NCBI GenBank assembly: GCA_038496675.1
Contig: CM076659.1
Coordinates: 11,262,338 to 11,326,337 of the forward strand
Length of the DNA: 64,000 nucleotides
From: Rachycentron canadum
Lineage: Eukaryota; Chordata; Actinopteri; Carangiformes; Rachycentridae
Reading direction: 5' to 3'
Shown here: piece by piece, positions 1 to 10,821 of the stretch
Layout of the letters: each line of letters opens with the position of its first letter
Position numbering within the stretch: the first letter of the stretch is position 1
The notes under the pieces: generated by a model
The model's database searches: none
Told to the model about the DNA's origin: nothing
Seen by the model: the letters and a program-made list of their open reading frames with translations, nothing else
Translations under genes and position numbers: made by a program

Positions 1-285
1 TAAAAAAGAATGTATCATTTTGTTTTATTGAAATGTGACTGAAGGGAGGTGAGGACCCCATTTGATCTGTGAAACAAGGAACAAGGCTTTGATCTCAAAT
101 GACCGGTTCTGTTCAGCTCTTTCCTGTTTGTTTCTGAAGTTGCATGTTCATATCGTTGTGTGAAGCGGAGAGCATGTCTCCGAGATGTCAAGGCCTTATC
201 TGTCGATGACTCCTCACCCAGCATAGCTCCCATCTGTTGTTCAGCATGCCCTCCTCTTTTCTGTGCGTTACCCCCCCCCCCCCCC

Positions 286-395
286 NNNNNNNNNNNNNNN
301 NNNNNNNNNNNNNNNNNNNNNNNNNNNNNNNNNNNNNNNNNNNNNNNNNNNNNNNNNNNNNNNNNNNNNNNNNNNNNNNNNNNNNNNNNNNNNNN
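286..395. other. Assembly gap (run of N)
   Basis: About 110 undetermined bases, bordered on the left by a run of C and on the right by an (AT)n repeat. Such flanks commonly break assemblies, and the true size may differ. Confidence 0.99.
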
Positions 396-438
396 ATATT
401 ATATATATATATATACATATATATACATATATATATAT
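396..438. repeat. (AT)n / ATAC-rich microsatellite
   Basis: Alternating A/T with periodic ATATAC units directly right of the N gap. Confidence 0.9.
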
Positions 439-713
439 TTCCATAAATAGCGACAAATGAAATGAAATGGTGCAAAGATTAAGAAAGCAGAAATGTTTGA
501 TTATTTTTATATCATACCCATAAACTATAGCCAAAACTATGATGAAATCCAAGAAGCATAAGCTATGAAATGATGCTGATGAACTAGAAGCTGAAACTTT
601 GCAAACTCAAACTGTGTCACGTTCATGGTGTTGAAGTGTTAAATTCATCATATTTTACTAACTCTTGGTTTAACTGTCATATGGTTATTCATCGATTCTT
701 TGTTGTAACTTAC

Positions 714-971
714 AGCTTCAGTGATGTCGATCTTGACGACGGCGGTGGTACTGAAGGATGGCTGGCCCCGGTCTCTGGCCTGCACCACCAGGGACCAGGT
801 GAAGTCCCTCTGCTTGGTGATGTTCTGGATGATGGCCATGGACTTGATGTAGGACTTAAGCATGATCTCTCCGGTGTCAGCATTGATGTCAAAGATGTTG
901 TTGTCTGGCTCAGCTTTCATGATGGCATACTCGATAACATTGTTGGGCACCTCTGCGTCATCATCCACAGC
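714..971 (-). CDS. cdhr1: cdhr1 exon 16: cadherin repeat 6
   Basis: Eighty-six codons from AVDDDAEVPNN to VVKIDITEA, including RDRGQPSFSTTAVVKIDITE. It ends in phase 0 at a gtaagt donor, so at least one more coding exon (membrane span and cytoplasmic tail in the family) must follow to the left. None was found in 1-713. Confidence 0.97.
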
Positions 972-3900
972 CTGTGTACGTGCGGATGCATTTAATTACA
1001 AACAAAGATCATTTTGAGGTTTCACTGTAGCTTACAAAACAAATCACAAGGGAGCGTGTACCTCTATTTTCACTGGTGCTCCAATCACCATGGTCTTCTC
1101 AAGGAAGTTGTCATTGAAAGCAGGTGGGTGATCATTCAGGTCCAGCACCGTCACAAAGACCTCAGCTAGGCTGTACTTCCCCTCTGCATCCTCTGCCTTC
1201 ACATAGAAATTATACTTGGATCTCACCTCTGCATCTAGGCTTGCCCATGGCTGGGTGTAGATGATCCCAGACGTAGGCTGGATCAGGAACCTTAAATGGT
1301 CATGTGAATTGGAAATTAAATTCAGATTTATCAGAATTATTATTGACAGAGCAACACTGATTATTTTTACTGTGTGTAAACCTTTATTTTCTTCTTAGAT
1401 TTGAGAGAATGTATACTCTATTCCTTTTTGCTCAAGACCACCTTTGAACTGGCACTATATGCTGTTATTTACTGTAGACGTTTGAGGCTTTAGTTTTAGG
1501 ATTTTAAAGAACATATATCATATTACTCCTGGAAGAGATATTGTTGTGAGAGTGCATGAATGTGTGTGTTTTGATCATTTTAAATGTTTACAATGAGTTA
1601 AACTTTTGAAAATTAATTATGTATACAATAACCCAGCAGCTTGGGAGATTATCACATGCTTTTTTTCCCAGAGTGCGTTGACACCCCACCTGTTTTTTAC
1701 CTGTGTAAAATATGAACCAGCAACTCTACAATTTACTGACCACCATGTTGTATCTCATTTGTTTAACCTGTGCATAAATAAAAATGTTTAAAACTAGGGA
1801 CAGATAGTGGTTTTACAGGGTAGTTTACAGTAGTATAGCAATAGTTACAGTCTGGTTAACAGCAGCCAATTGTTGATCTTTGGAGGTGGCCAGGCTAGCT
1901 GCCCCTGGGCTAGCACATAGACATATGGGTGATGCTCTTCTCAAAATGTTGAACTATTCCTTTAATTTACCATCTCACTGTTCACTTCCAATTAAGTTAA
2001 GTTGTGGAAGATTGAACTGTTAACATACAGGGCTAGTGTGGAATTAGACTGTTTCACTGACTGACTTGCTCAGTTTCCCTGCAGTGACTTTGTCACAGTG
2101 CAAAGGTATAGTAGCAAAGACCAGTCTATTTTCTCCTCCAATCCCATTACAGGATTAACAAAGACAGATGATGGATGAGCAGGCAAAGATCAGGACTTTG
2201 TACTTGGAAGTATTCTATAAGATACTGTTAGAAAAAAACAGAGTAAAATGAGAAATATTAAATTTTATTAAACAGATGCAGAACTAAGAAATACAGAATT
2301 GCATTCTTTCTTTTTTGGAGAGTAATCTGAGGTGACACAGTTTCAAAATGGTACTGACCAAAGAAGTATCCACTAAGCTAAAAGTGTTCCAAATCTCTCT
2401 TCTGCTTATTTTGGAAATCTTTCTCCTGGATAACATGTGACATCACATATCTCCTCTATCTCCTCTGTAGAGCTCAAAAGCTATATTGAGGCATCCAGAA
2501 ATACTCAGTTTTCCACCTACATTTCATCATACAAATAAAGTGCTTTAATAGATAATACACCTGATATACATCATTGTTGATCCATGTTTCATTTGCTTTA
2601 CTTTTCTAAATATTTCTAAATACAGGTTACTTGTCCCTCTAAGATACCCACAATCAAAAAGTAAATGATGTTCTGAACGGTTAAAGTATTGGTTGGTACA
2701 GTGTTGGGATGTGCATCTGCACAAATTGCAGGTCATCTTTAGGACTCATGATATGAAAGGCAGGAGGTATAGTGTGTGTTAGTAATAAGCGTGAACAGTG
2801 ACCACTGAGCTCTTTTTCCTCTGAGGTTCGACTTCTACTAGAAATCTAATAAAAATCGAGTTGAGAGAAAATGCCAGCAAATCCTCTGAGGGGTTACAGT
2901 GCTTAGGTGCAATAAATTGCACAAAGTTCTCATATGAAAAACAAGTCTGCTGTCATATTTCTGTACAGCTTTCAGGCAGATGTGGTTTTCCTGATGGTCT
3001 TCATATACAGTAACACTGTGGTTGTGTACAGTTAATATGACACATTCAAGCTCAGATCAAATTTCTTTGTCATTGAATCCACCTATTTTTCTGATATCAG
3101 TGTGAAGTTGATGATATTTTTAACTGTGTAGTCTTTTTTTCACTTTGTGTAAGAATTGGTGAATTATTATTATTATTTTCTTAATGTTACCTCTTTTATT
3201 TGCTGGACCACTATCATAATCCGATTTTCTTCACCAACGTTAATTGAGCCAAACATGATCACAGTCGAGACACCAAAAAGTAGACTGGCAGTTTTGGTTG
3301 TGATAACCATTGTTTTCTTTTTCTTGTGCAGAAAAAAACCCCTTAAAATCTTACCCCTGGACAGATTTAGATTTGAGAGATGACCTGACAAAACTCATAC
3401 TCACAAGTCAGCCCCTGATCCATAGATGGAGAACTTCACATCACCCCAAGGTCCTGAGTCGGGGTCTGTTGCCTGCAGACAAGCAGAAAATACAGATTAT
3501 GAAAAAAAAAAATGTTTTGGTTGTAGCACTTGCATAAATTAGGTCAGTTCAACACCACTTTAGTGAGGGTAATGTGAAACTTCACTTTATGGATTTCAGT
3601 GCAATATATGGCTCAGTAGGATAAGACATATGAACTGTCCTTGATCTGGCATTATTTTGGGTTCAAGCCAGGCAAGTGACCAATACTGTGTGTGCTTCTT
3701 TTTCCTTTCCTTTCCTTTTGTTTATTTTCCTTTCCTTTCCTTTCCTTTCCTTTCCTTTCCTTTCCTTTCCTTCCCTTTCCTGTCCTTTCCTTTCCTTTCC
3801 TTTCCTTTCCTTTCCTTTCCTTTCCTTTCCTTTCATTCCTTTCCTTGTTTGTATGTCTTTCTCAACCTGATGAACAGATGAGTGACCTGTCTGCCACCAT

Positions 3901-6900
3901 GGACTCAGTAAACTGAATGAATGAATTTGTGCTGGATTGGAACATGATGTTACAGAGGTCAGCTATAAAAAGACTGATTTTTGATGTCATAGGAACATCA
4001 TCATGGGCATCAGCTAATCTGTCTGTCTGTCGCTGCAGGGATGCCTGTTCGCTGTCTCCATGTGTCCAAGGTCACTGGTTGTCTGTTCTTTTATCTGATT
4101 GAAATTGCCTGGGATCAAGGCAACGAGCCTCTGTGGTGTTCACACAAGGGCAGGATTTATTAGTGAGCCTCCCTGTTGCTTTGAGCCTCTGCAGGGCTGA
4201 TATGTGGTGACAAGGGCGAATCCTTTTTAAACTAAATGGCCCTAAAAATCCAACATGTCCTTAGTGTTCATGTTATTTCTGTGATGCAGCTGCATGTGCT
4301 GCTAAGCATTAGAAAAAAAAAAAAATCTGGGAATTTGGTGTTACACAACTAAATGAAAGTGATAGCCATCTGGCAGCTTACCTCGCCTAGCTTTTATCTA
4401 CATGTTTTCACATATTATCCCATCCCCCAGTGCCCAAAAACACATCTACATTTAGGGAATTAATGGCCCTCTTGGGCATTTTGTTAAAATCAGCATTCCT
4501 CTTTAGCACAGAGTGACGTACATGGGTGATGGCATGTATTTTTAGACAGGATGAAGACTCACTAACCGTGACTGACACCACATTGGAGCCACCGGGTGAG
4601 TTTTCTGGAATTCTGGCAATGTAGTAATCTGAGGAGAATTTGGGAGCGTTGTCGTTGGTGTCCAGGAGGTGAATGATGATGTCTGCTGTCGCGCTGAATC
4701 TCTCCGGAGTATCAATCTCTACTGCAAGTAGCTAAAGAGAGAAAAGGTTAGAAATAAATAAGTACAGGTAAGATACAGTTGATACACCACTGCTATTTGT
4801 TGAGAAACGTGTGTGTTTGTGATTTTTAATCCTATTTCCTTTTACTGTGGTCCACCTTTCATATAATGGCCTAACCTTGTATGTGAGAAAGTGGTGTTTC
4901 TCATAGTCCATAGCAGCAGAGTCCTCTACTAAGATTGTGACTTGGGCCTCATTCAGAACAGTCTGAGGGACAACTCGTAGCATCCTTCCTGGTCCAATCA
5001 ATCTCAGATTGAATTTAGCATTTGCACCCTGCAAGAGCACAACACACATCCTTATACTATTAAAAACATCTCATTAGTGAAAATGACAGTTATGTTATAC
5101 ATGCATGAGTCTATTTATAGTAATCTGCATTTGTCACAAAGCTATGGCAAACAGGCAGTCATTGAATATAATCCATGCAGTATATAGTGCATTCAATCAC
5201 TATAAAAGCCTTGTGTCTTTTTGATATTACAGTAATGTAAGAGAAATCAATAGGATATCAGTGGCAGCAATAGAAGCCTTGGTGAAACATAATATCAGTG
5301 GACAGAGAGAGCTCACCCCGATGTTGTAACAGTATTATCAGAGAAAACATTTGGTGAACATCAATGCAGCCATTTGGATGAGGCTCATACAAGGAGCTGT
5401 CCACACAGGGAGACTTGCATAAACTGACAAATGGCATAACTAGGGAGCACCTTTTAATTTGTGTTGGATTACTTTCAAGTTCATGCAATTTAAAAAAGAT
5501 TGTCTGTATTAATGGCGGGCTTAAAGCCATTTCATAGACAGAAAAAGCAGACACCAGCCCACACACAATGTTGTGCTACAATGGATGTTGATTTAATCGG
5601 TTTCTTATTAGATAACAATATAATTTGTTGTTACATAATAACTGTTACTCTCGTGGCTGACTGAGTCAGCTTTCAAAGGTAATAACATTATGTCAGTGCT
5701 AAAAGATGATACATCATCACTGAAAACATCACATTCAAACTAATCAGTGTCATGAGAAAATATAGCAAACAGTAATGATCTCTCTACCTGATCTGAGTCA
5801 TTGACTGTGATTTTCAACCCCCGGAGTATCTCTCCCTCTGGTGGATGTTCATACATGGTCAACTCAAACATGTTCTGTGGGCCGTTCTCCCCGTAGAAAG
5901 TAGGTGGATTATTGTTCAGGTCCACCACACGGATCACGACCGTGGTCACCCCGTAGTCCATCAATCTGCCCTCTGGACTTACTTCGGAAGCCTGGACAGA
6001 TGAAATAAAAGATATGCCCACATGTACCACTTATGTAGTCAGAAGACATGAGGCTGTGTGATATTTTATACACCAGTTTCACCTCAATCCTATTTCACAT
6101 CTAGTGAAAAAATTGTCTCTTGTCTGAAAAAAGTCTTTTCTTTAATTTCAGGTAATTTGAAAGCTAATTCAAAAGCATCAGTGGCAGTCAAACTTACCCT
6201 GACTTTAATGTTAAAGATCTCTCTCTTTAGATAAATGGGTAGAGTCAGCAGGGTGATAGCGCCGCTTGTTTTATTGATGCTAAAAACACCATCATCGCCT
6301 GCAGAAACATGCAAGAGGCAAGTGAATTTAAATTACATTTTCCCCTTCATTCTAATCATTGAATTAAATACTTACCATCATCAAAGGAATAACAAACTGG
6401 ATTTGGGTTTCCCACATCACCATCTTTGGCTACAACTGTGAATATTTCGGATCCCTGGAGGAAAAAAAGAGAGCTTTTGCTGCTAAAAAGATAACAAGGA
6501 TACAGAGATAACCTGCTGGACAGTTATACAATAAGTAATACAGTCTAATATTCATCTGTGAACTAATGAACAACTGCAAAAAATCATTGAGCAAACACTG
6601 TGAACAAAAACAAAGCATTCATTTTAACATCGTGTTGAGTTGCCCTGTGGCGGGTGCATAGCAAGTCACAACACACCACAAAAATCTGTTCTTCACCAGG
6701 TCTTCATTGCGTCTTCAAAGGCAGATTAAAATGTCACATTCCCAATTATTCCCTTTCGGATGAATTTCTAATCTTTCTTGTGTGATGTGCTACTGCAATG
6801 ACATTTTGAAACTGAGGAGATAATGTGCCTTTCAAAAACTGAGAAAGAAAGAAGAAAGCACCACTGACATTACTGTGAAATACCAGCAATTAAAACTGTG

Positions 6901-9900
6901 TGATATGATACATGTGATATTTTGGTTCTTGTGTATAGTGTATGGAAATTAGTTACATTCAGAATGTTACATTACTGTGAATAGCTATACAGTGATAATA
7001 AATAACAAATTAGAGTAGGCCTAACAGTAATTTACAACATATTGAAAGACCTTTCTAATTCATTATTTTTTATTTATAAGTCCTATGATTTTTAGTCAAG
7101 TTCAAAACATAGCAAGAAGTAAATGGAAGAAGTTTTCATACTCACTGGCACTAAGACTTCATAAACGTAGCCAAAATATGGCGTCCCAATAAAAGATGGT
7201 GACGTGTCCTGTGCATCGATCACATTGATGGTCAAGGTAGCAGAGGATGACAGAAACTGCTCCTTGCCATTAAAATTACCACCACCATCCTGGAAGGAGA
7301 GTAAATCCACTATTTAAATCCTCATTTAAATCTTCATTTCCTCACAGGAGTAACTTTGTAATTCTTGATGTTTAACTTTGTTATAAACCTCTATTAATAC
7401 AAATTAAAGGTTATATATCATTTGAAGTATTTGTAGGATAATTTTGCTTCTTGACAAGAAACATCTGTTTCCCACCATGTGATGCATTGGAGCTCAACCT
7501 TTTCTGGTGGGAACTCTTTTTAATGAGGTCACTACAGTGTATAACAATCACATGCAGACTTTCATTTGTTTTGATAAAGTATTTAAAAAGAAGCTTTTTG
7601 TTCCTCACAAAGTGTATTTGCAAAGCCAATTTTTGAATTATTTTTCAGCAATGCATTATTTACCTCCATAAAGGCTACACTGGCTCACAGTCTTCTCTGC
7701 CTTTCATTAGCATATTTTTATTGGAGAAATAATGTTATAGGCCAGCCCATCTACTAGAAATCAAGTATACACACAACTAAACTATAACAGCAAAGACTTG
7801 ACGGGATACCGTCAATTGAAAATTGAAGCACTCTTTCAGGAGATTTGATATATTCATTACCTTTGCAATGACAGTGACAAAGTGTGTCTTTGTTTTCTCA
7901 TAATCCAACATTTCCCCAGATTTGATACGGAGAACTCCACTATATCTGTCAATGGCAAACAAAGTGGACTGACCATTCTGTAACAGAGAACAGTACAAAA
8001 GGAGAGGAAGGTCACATGAATGAAATCCCGTTGCTGAAACCCCATAAACCCCATTTACAACCACTCACGTGAGATATCATGGAAAGTGGTCAGATGGCTG
8101 CATAAAAACACTCAGTAGCTCTTTGAATTAGGCCACATCCTGTATAAAGTCTATCTCTTTGTCCATCTGGATGTACAGAACCCATATGCTCAAGGACAGG
8201 GCAGGCAGGTGCTGTGTCCAGATGTACACTGCCTCGCTTGTCACTGTCACTCCAAGCCAGCTGTTCTTTGGTCCTAATAGTCCAAAGTGCAAACTAACAT
8301 TCCCTGCCACCTGCTGCCAAAGCAACCCTCTAAGCCTCCAGGACCTGACACAAATGTAATTGTGATTTAATCCCCATCATCATAACTACACCACCACTTT
8401 CAGTCACGTGCACAAAAACATAAACACTAGAAAATCTAAATGAGGGTAACCTTTTTATCAGGACATCTATACATTACGTCACATGCATGTTGTAAGTGGC
8501 CAGTTTCAGCTTGCAACTTGTGTTTCATGTTTCCAAATGTCTTGGGATGTGAATGGGCAGTCTTGTCCCGCTGTCAAGTGATACCTGAAGGTAGTAGGTG
8601 ACGGAGCCCCCTGAGCCTGTGTCTCTGTCCACTGCCTCCACTTTGTAGATGCTGCTGCCAGACTCAGTTGTCTAAAATGTCAAACACAGAAAATAACTTA
8701 ATATAGTATCTATAGTGTCTATTACAAATTATGTGGCATGGCTGACACTTGACTCTTGACTGATAACACATGTGGCATAACTTACTTCCAGTACATCAAT
8801 AATTGCAGGCATGTTTTGGAATTCAGGCTTTTCATCGTTTGCATCCATTACAAATATTGTGACTCTTTCCACAACCTGAAAAGAAAAAAACACATGAAAC
8901 ATTAAGGTTTATTACTTTGAGTCATTACAAAGGATGTCATTTAATGACATAGTCATATATTGAACTTGAGGTTGATACCTTGCTTTGCCCATCTGTGATG
9001 CTGACAAGAACGTCAATAGAATCTTGTTTCTGAGCCATGATGAAAAAACAAGTTTAAGTAAAGTAAACAAGTTTACAATGAGACATGTGTGATGAAAAAC
9101 ATTATTAGTGCAGTTTTTTTTAAAAAATATTAAATGTTCAGGTTTGCATAAATAGTCAAATTGATGACTTTGTGCTGTTAGGTTTACCTCTCTGTCCAAG
9201 TTTTCTACCAATGTGATGTTTCCAGATGTGGGGTCTACCCTGAAGTACTCTTTGGACCCTGGGTCAAAGGAGAGGCCATACCTCACCTCAAGGCCTTCAG
9301 GGTCTGTGCCATTGAGAGAATAGATCTGTGTACCTAAACAGAAGACATTATAATTTAGCCTCAGCTGTCGACAGGATAAATACGTTTTTTAGAAACAAAC
9401 CTTATATGTACAGTGGACCGGGTTTTATCTAACTACAATGCAAAGTGTAACTCAATATTTTTGTAACGCAACCAGGGTGTGACACAGTAGACAGCAGTAT
9501 AAGAACTGAACTGAATCAAGGTGTATTGGAACAGCTGCACCACATTCACAGCCAGCAAACTGTCCCTCACATCGACCAGGTGGCACTAGCAGATGAGCAT
9601 GTTAGTGTGAGTATGTACATGCCACGCAACATCTGCTCATCTATCAAAGACTATTTAACATCCCGGACTCTCAGATATTGGCAGCCCAGACACACCATTT
9701 TGTTGATTGGTTGTTCCACTAGCCCATTAGCTGTTCACACTAAATGTCCTGTATGTCAGAGGTCAATCTCACCGACAGGCGTGTCCTCCGACAGGCTAAA
9801 CAGTGCCAGGTTCCCATTGTGGCTGTAGGGCCCATTGTCATAGAAGTAGGGGGCAAAGTCTGCTTGTGCTGAGGACAGAGACATGGGGCCAGAATGAATG

Positions 9901-10698
9901 CTTGAAAGATTTATGTAGTTCACTTTAAGTGAAACTTAAAAGAAAAAAAAAAAAAATACAGTCTTTAGTACACTCTAGGGTTTTACTGCAATAGCCTCAT
10001 TGTCTGTTAATGTTAGCCAACTTAGGCTAGGATACTGTTTGTCTGCGCTGAATCACTTTTCTTACTTAACCGCTCTTCTCTACTTGTTCTCCACTTGCTA
10101 CACAATCTTTTAACATTCACCATTTTTGGTCATTGGTACCTACAGTGATCAGAGTCATTACATTGTGTTGCCTTAGTAACTTAGTACTTGACTGACCAAG
10201 CTCTCTGTGCTACACTTACGCCCCCTTATTTCTCGGTCACTTTGACTTGGATTACATCTGTGTTACGTCAACCTCCTTAGATACCTTTTCCATGTATAGG
10301 CCTGAGATCTCTGCTTTTTCAATGCTTTTTTTTTTTTTTATATCAGGTTCATATTACATTGAATATCAAGTTCAAGTTCAAATTCATATTTCATTGAATA
10401 TCAACATAAATCAAACAAGTGAAACTGAATGACATGCATACAAGGTACAAACTTGTGTATCTGTGAGATCAACTATAGGTTTATCAAGAATGTGAATAAA
10501 CTTAAAACAGAATTGAAACAGTATAAAATGTACATTCATCAACCTAGAGGCCTTTAAATGTATCTGAACATCATTTGCAATCTGATCCCAGGAACATGAG
10601 CCAACTATAAGCAAAGAATGAAAGATGTTAGACTTACCAAAGCAGGTGTGCACAAACACAAAAAGCTGTGGCAAATGATTTATCTTTACATTCTTCAT
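714..10698 (-). CDS. cdhr1: cdhr1, cadherin-related family member 1 (photoreceptor cadherin), 16 exons, 3' end missing
   Basis: Single-pass cadherin of photoreceptors, known from other vertebrates to sit at the base of the outer segment where new discs form; loss causes cone-rod dystrophy in people. Joined exons (minus order): 10698-10638, 9868-9773, 9333-9188, 9029-8979, 8875-8786, 8671-8585, 7977-7861, 7289-7146, 6454-6376, 6298-6198, 5991-5788, 5028-4876, 4731-4567, 3472-3405, 1290-1062, 971-714. All have AG/GT borders and compatible phases, giving 683 residues. A signal peptide (about 1-21) precedes six cadherin repeats, ending near residues 137, 249, 356, 475, 579 and 683. Linker motifs are DANDE, DAQDT, DLNNN, DTNDN and DLNDH. 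Segments such as PTFYGENGPQN and LRGLKITVNDSDQ match mammalian CDHR1 nearly word for word as I remember it. The membrane span and cytoplasmic tail are not in the visible sequence. The a or b teleost copy cannot be decided here. Confidence 0.95.
1062..1290 (-). CDS. cdhr1: cdhr1 exon 15: repeat 5/6 boundary
   Basis: Encodes LFLIQPTSGIIYTQPWASLD, then YNFYVKAEDAEGKYSLAEVF and the linker DLNDHPPAF. Strongly conserved against mammalian CDHR1. Acceptor tttaag, donor gtacac. Confidence 0.97.
1291..3404 (-). other. cdhr1 intron 14
   Basis: The largest cdhr1 intron in the window, 2.1 kb and AT-rich, with no exon-like segment. It contains a teleost repeat remnant near 1840-1975. Confidence 0.8.
1840..1975 (+). 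repeat. Dispersed teleost repeat fragment
   Basis: Includes CTAGCTGCCCCTGGGCTAGC-like sequence and ends CAAAATGTTGAACTATTCC, words I recognise as the tail of a short interspersed repeat common in spiny-rayed fish genomes. The boundaries are approximate and the family name uncertain. Confidence 0.5.
3405..3472 (-). CDS. cdhr1: cdhr1 exon 14: cadherin repeat 5
   Basis: Encodes ATDPDSGPWGDVKFSIYGSG, then AD plus two bases of a Leu codon (phase 2). The DPDSG motif is the inter-repeat calcium site. Acceptor ctgcag, donor gtgagt. Confidence 0.95.
3473..4566 (-). other. cdhr1 intron 13
   Basis: 1.1 kb intron; about 150 bp is a pentanucleotide satellite and the rest shows no coding signal. Confidence 0.8.
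3699..3846 (+). repeat. (TTTCC)n pentanucleotide satellite
   Basis: About 25 near-perfect TTTCC copies with a few interruptions (TTCCC, TGTCC). The strand is pure pyrimidine. The open frames across it are a repeat artefact. Confidence 0.97.
4567..4731 (-). CDS. cdhr1: cdhr1 exon 13: repeat 4/5 boundary
   Basis: Fifty-five codons: EIDTPERFSATADIIIHLLD, the standard calcium linker DTNDNAPKF, then YIARIPENSPGGSNVVSVT. Acceptor ctttag, donor gttagt. Confidence 0.97.
4876..5028 (-). CDS. cdhr1: cdhr1 exon 12: cadherin repeat 4
   Basis: Fifty-one codons beginning GANAKFNLRLIGPG, then LRVVPQTVLNEAQVTILVED and MDYEKHHFLTYK. Nearly identical to mammalian CDHR1. Acceptor ttgcag, donor gttagg. Confidence 0.97.
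5029..5787 (-). other. cdhr1 intron 11
   Basis: Non-coding, AT-rich, with no repeat I recognise. Confidence 0.75.
5788..5991 (-). CDS. cdhr1: cdhr1 exon 11: repeat 3/4 boundary
   Basis: Sixty-eight codons and the most strongly conserved exon here: VVDLNNNPPTFYGENGPQN, then EHPPEGEILRGLKITVNDSD. This stretch on its own identifies the gene as CDHR1 rather than CDH23 or PCDH15. Confidence 0.98.
6198..6298 (-). CDS. cdhr1: cdhr1 exon 10: cadherin repeat 3
   Basis: Encodes GDDGVFSINKTSGAITL and then LKREIFNIKVR. The split Gly codon joins exon 9 correctly. NKT is a possible glycosylation site. Acceptor ctgcag, donor gtaagt. Confidence 0.93.
6376..6454 (-). CDS. cdhr1: cdhr1 exon 9: cadherin repeat 3
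   Basis: Encodes GSEIFTVVAKDGDVGNPNPV and ends DDG in phase 1. Acceptor ctccag, donor gtaagt. Corresponds to GSEVLKVVAMDGDRG in mammals. Confidence 0.92.
6455..7145 (-). other. cdhr1 intron 8
   Basis: Non-coding and AT-rich; nothing else seen. Confidence 0.75.
7146..7289 (-). CDS. cdhr1: cdhr1 exon 8: repeat 2/3 boundary
   Basis: Forty-eight codons beginning DGGGNFNGKEQF. The linker reads VIDAQDTSPSF, a non-standard form of DxNDN; mammalian CDHR1 also departs here (DVQDM), so this is family-typical, not damage. Followed by GTPYFGYVYE, the first strand of repeat 3. Confidence 0.95.
7290..7860 (-). other. cdhr1 intron 7
   Basis: Non-coding; nothing else seen. Confidence 0.75.
7861..7977 (-). 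CDS. cdhr1: cdhr1 exon 7: cadherin repeat 2
   Basis: Thirty-nine codons with FAIDRYSGVLRIKSG and LDYEKTKTHFVTVIAK; the LDYE motif is a standard cadherin calcium ligand. Acceptor ttacag, donor gtaatg. Confidence 0.95.
7978..8584 (-). other. cdhr1 intron 6
   Basis: Non-coding; somewhat less AT-rich between 8130 and 8345 but with no exon structure matching the cadherin fold, and exons 6 and 7 already join without a gap. Confidence 0.7.
8585..8671 (-). CDS. cdhr1: cdhr1 exon 6: cadherin repeat 2
   Basis: Twenty-nine codons. Contains VDRDTGSGGSVTYYLQ, the DxD-type calcium motif of repeat 2, almost identical to the mammalian protein. Acceptor tttag, donor gtatca. Confidence 0.95.
8786..8875 (-). 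CDS. cdhr1: cdhr1 exon 5: repeat 1/2 boundary
   Basis: Thirty codons. Holds the linker VMDANDEKPEF, a near-standard DxNDN calcium motif between repeats 1 and 2. Acceptor tttcag, donor gtaagt. Confidence 0.95.
8979..9029 (-). CDS. cdhr1: cdhr1 exon 4: 51-nt exon in cadherin repeat 1
   Basis: Short exon of 17 whole codons (KQDSIDVLVSITDGQSK) between acceptor ctcag and donor gtatca. It fills exactly the gap between the LDRE end of exon 3 and the exon 5 strand, as in mammalian CDHR1 (IEAIISISDG). Confidence 0.9.
9188..9333 (-). CDS. cdhr1: cdhr1 exon 3: cadherin repeat 1
   Basis: Acceptor tttag, donor gtaaac. Encodes YSLNGTDPEG and FRVDPTSGNITLVENLDRE, ending in the LDRE motif that helps bind calcium in cadherin repeats. 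NGT and NIT are possible N-glycosylation sites. Confidence 0.95.
9334..9772 (-). other. cdhr1 intron 2
   Basis: Non-coding; the plus-strand open frame at 9526-9828 mainly shadows exon 2. Confidence 0.75.
9773..9868 (-). CDS. cdhr1: cdhr1 exon 2: mature N-terminus, start of cadherin repeat 1
   Basis: Acceptor ctcag, donor gtgaga. Encodes AQADFAPYFYDNG and then LALFSLSEDTPVG, with the conserved Glu of the calcium-binding strand. Mammalian CDHR1 begins its mature chain the same way (AQANFAPHFFDNG). Phase 1 to 1. Confidence 0.93.
9869..10637 (-). other. cdhr1 intron 1
   Basis: First intron, AT-rich, with short A and T runs; no exon-like segment. Confidence 0.75.
10638..10698 (-). CDS. cdhr1: cdhr1 exon 1: start codon and signal peptide
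   Basis: Encodes MKNVKINHLPQLFVFVHTCF plus the first base of the next codon, then a consensus donor (gtaagtc). An in-frame ATG also lies at 10716. I prefer 10698: it gives a 21-residue leader, the length of the mammalian one, and a 9-codon upstream ORF from 10729 overlaps the 10716 ATG and stops one base before 10698. Confidence 0.85.
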
Positions 10699-10699
10699 C

Positions 10700-10729
10700 C
10701 TAAAGAATGAAGACATGAAACCGCACCAT
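10700..10729 (-). CDS. Upstream ORF in the cdhr1 leader (9 codons)
   Basis: Reads MVRFHVFIL then TAG. It overlaps the alternative in-frame ATG at 10716 in a different frame and ends one base before the preferred cdhr1 ATG at 10698. If the transcript begins upstream of 10729, this small ORF could lower translation or allow re-initiation at 10698. Confidence 0.35.
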   Translation of the reverse strand: MVRFHVFIL

Positions 10730-10821
10730 GAAGACAGCTCCGTTGAGAGTCCTGCACATGAGATGCAGCTCTTAAGGTGTTTGTGGGAGACTGGGGAAGG
10801 CTAATGGCATATGCTCATGTG

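Larger units (their letters stand above)
1..713. other. cdhr1 intron 16 (partial), no exon visible
   Basis: Sequence after the last visible cdhr1 donor. I searched the minus strand for the membrane-span exon and saw no hydrophobic segment with splice borders. It contains a poly-C run, the N gap and an AT-rich repeat. Confidence 0.6.

Noticed and set aside
3657..3916. Long open frames of LSFPF-type repeats in three phases
   Set aside because: They are translations of the (TTTCC)n satellite, which lacks stops in several phases.
714..10698. Identity as CDH23 or PCDH15, large cadherins of the hair-cell tip link
   Set aside because: Only six repeats before the missing membrane span, and near-identical CDHR1 segments in exons 11, 12 and 15.
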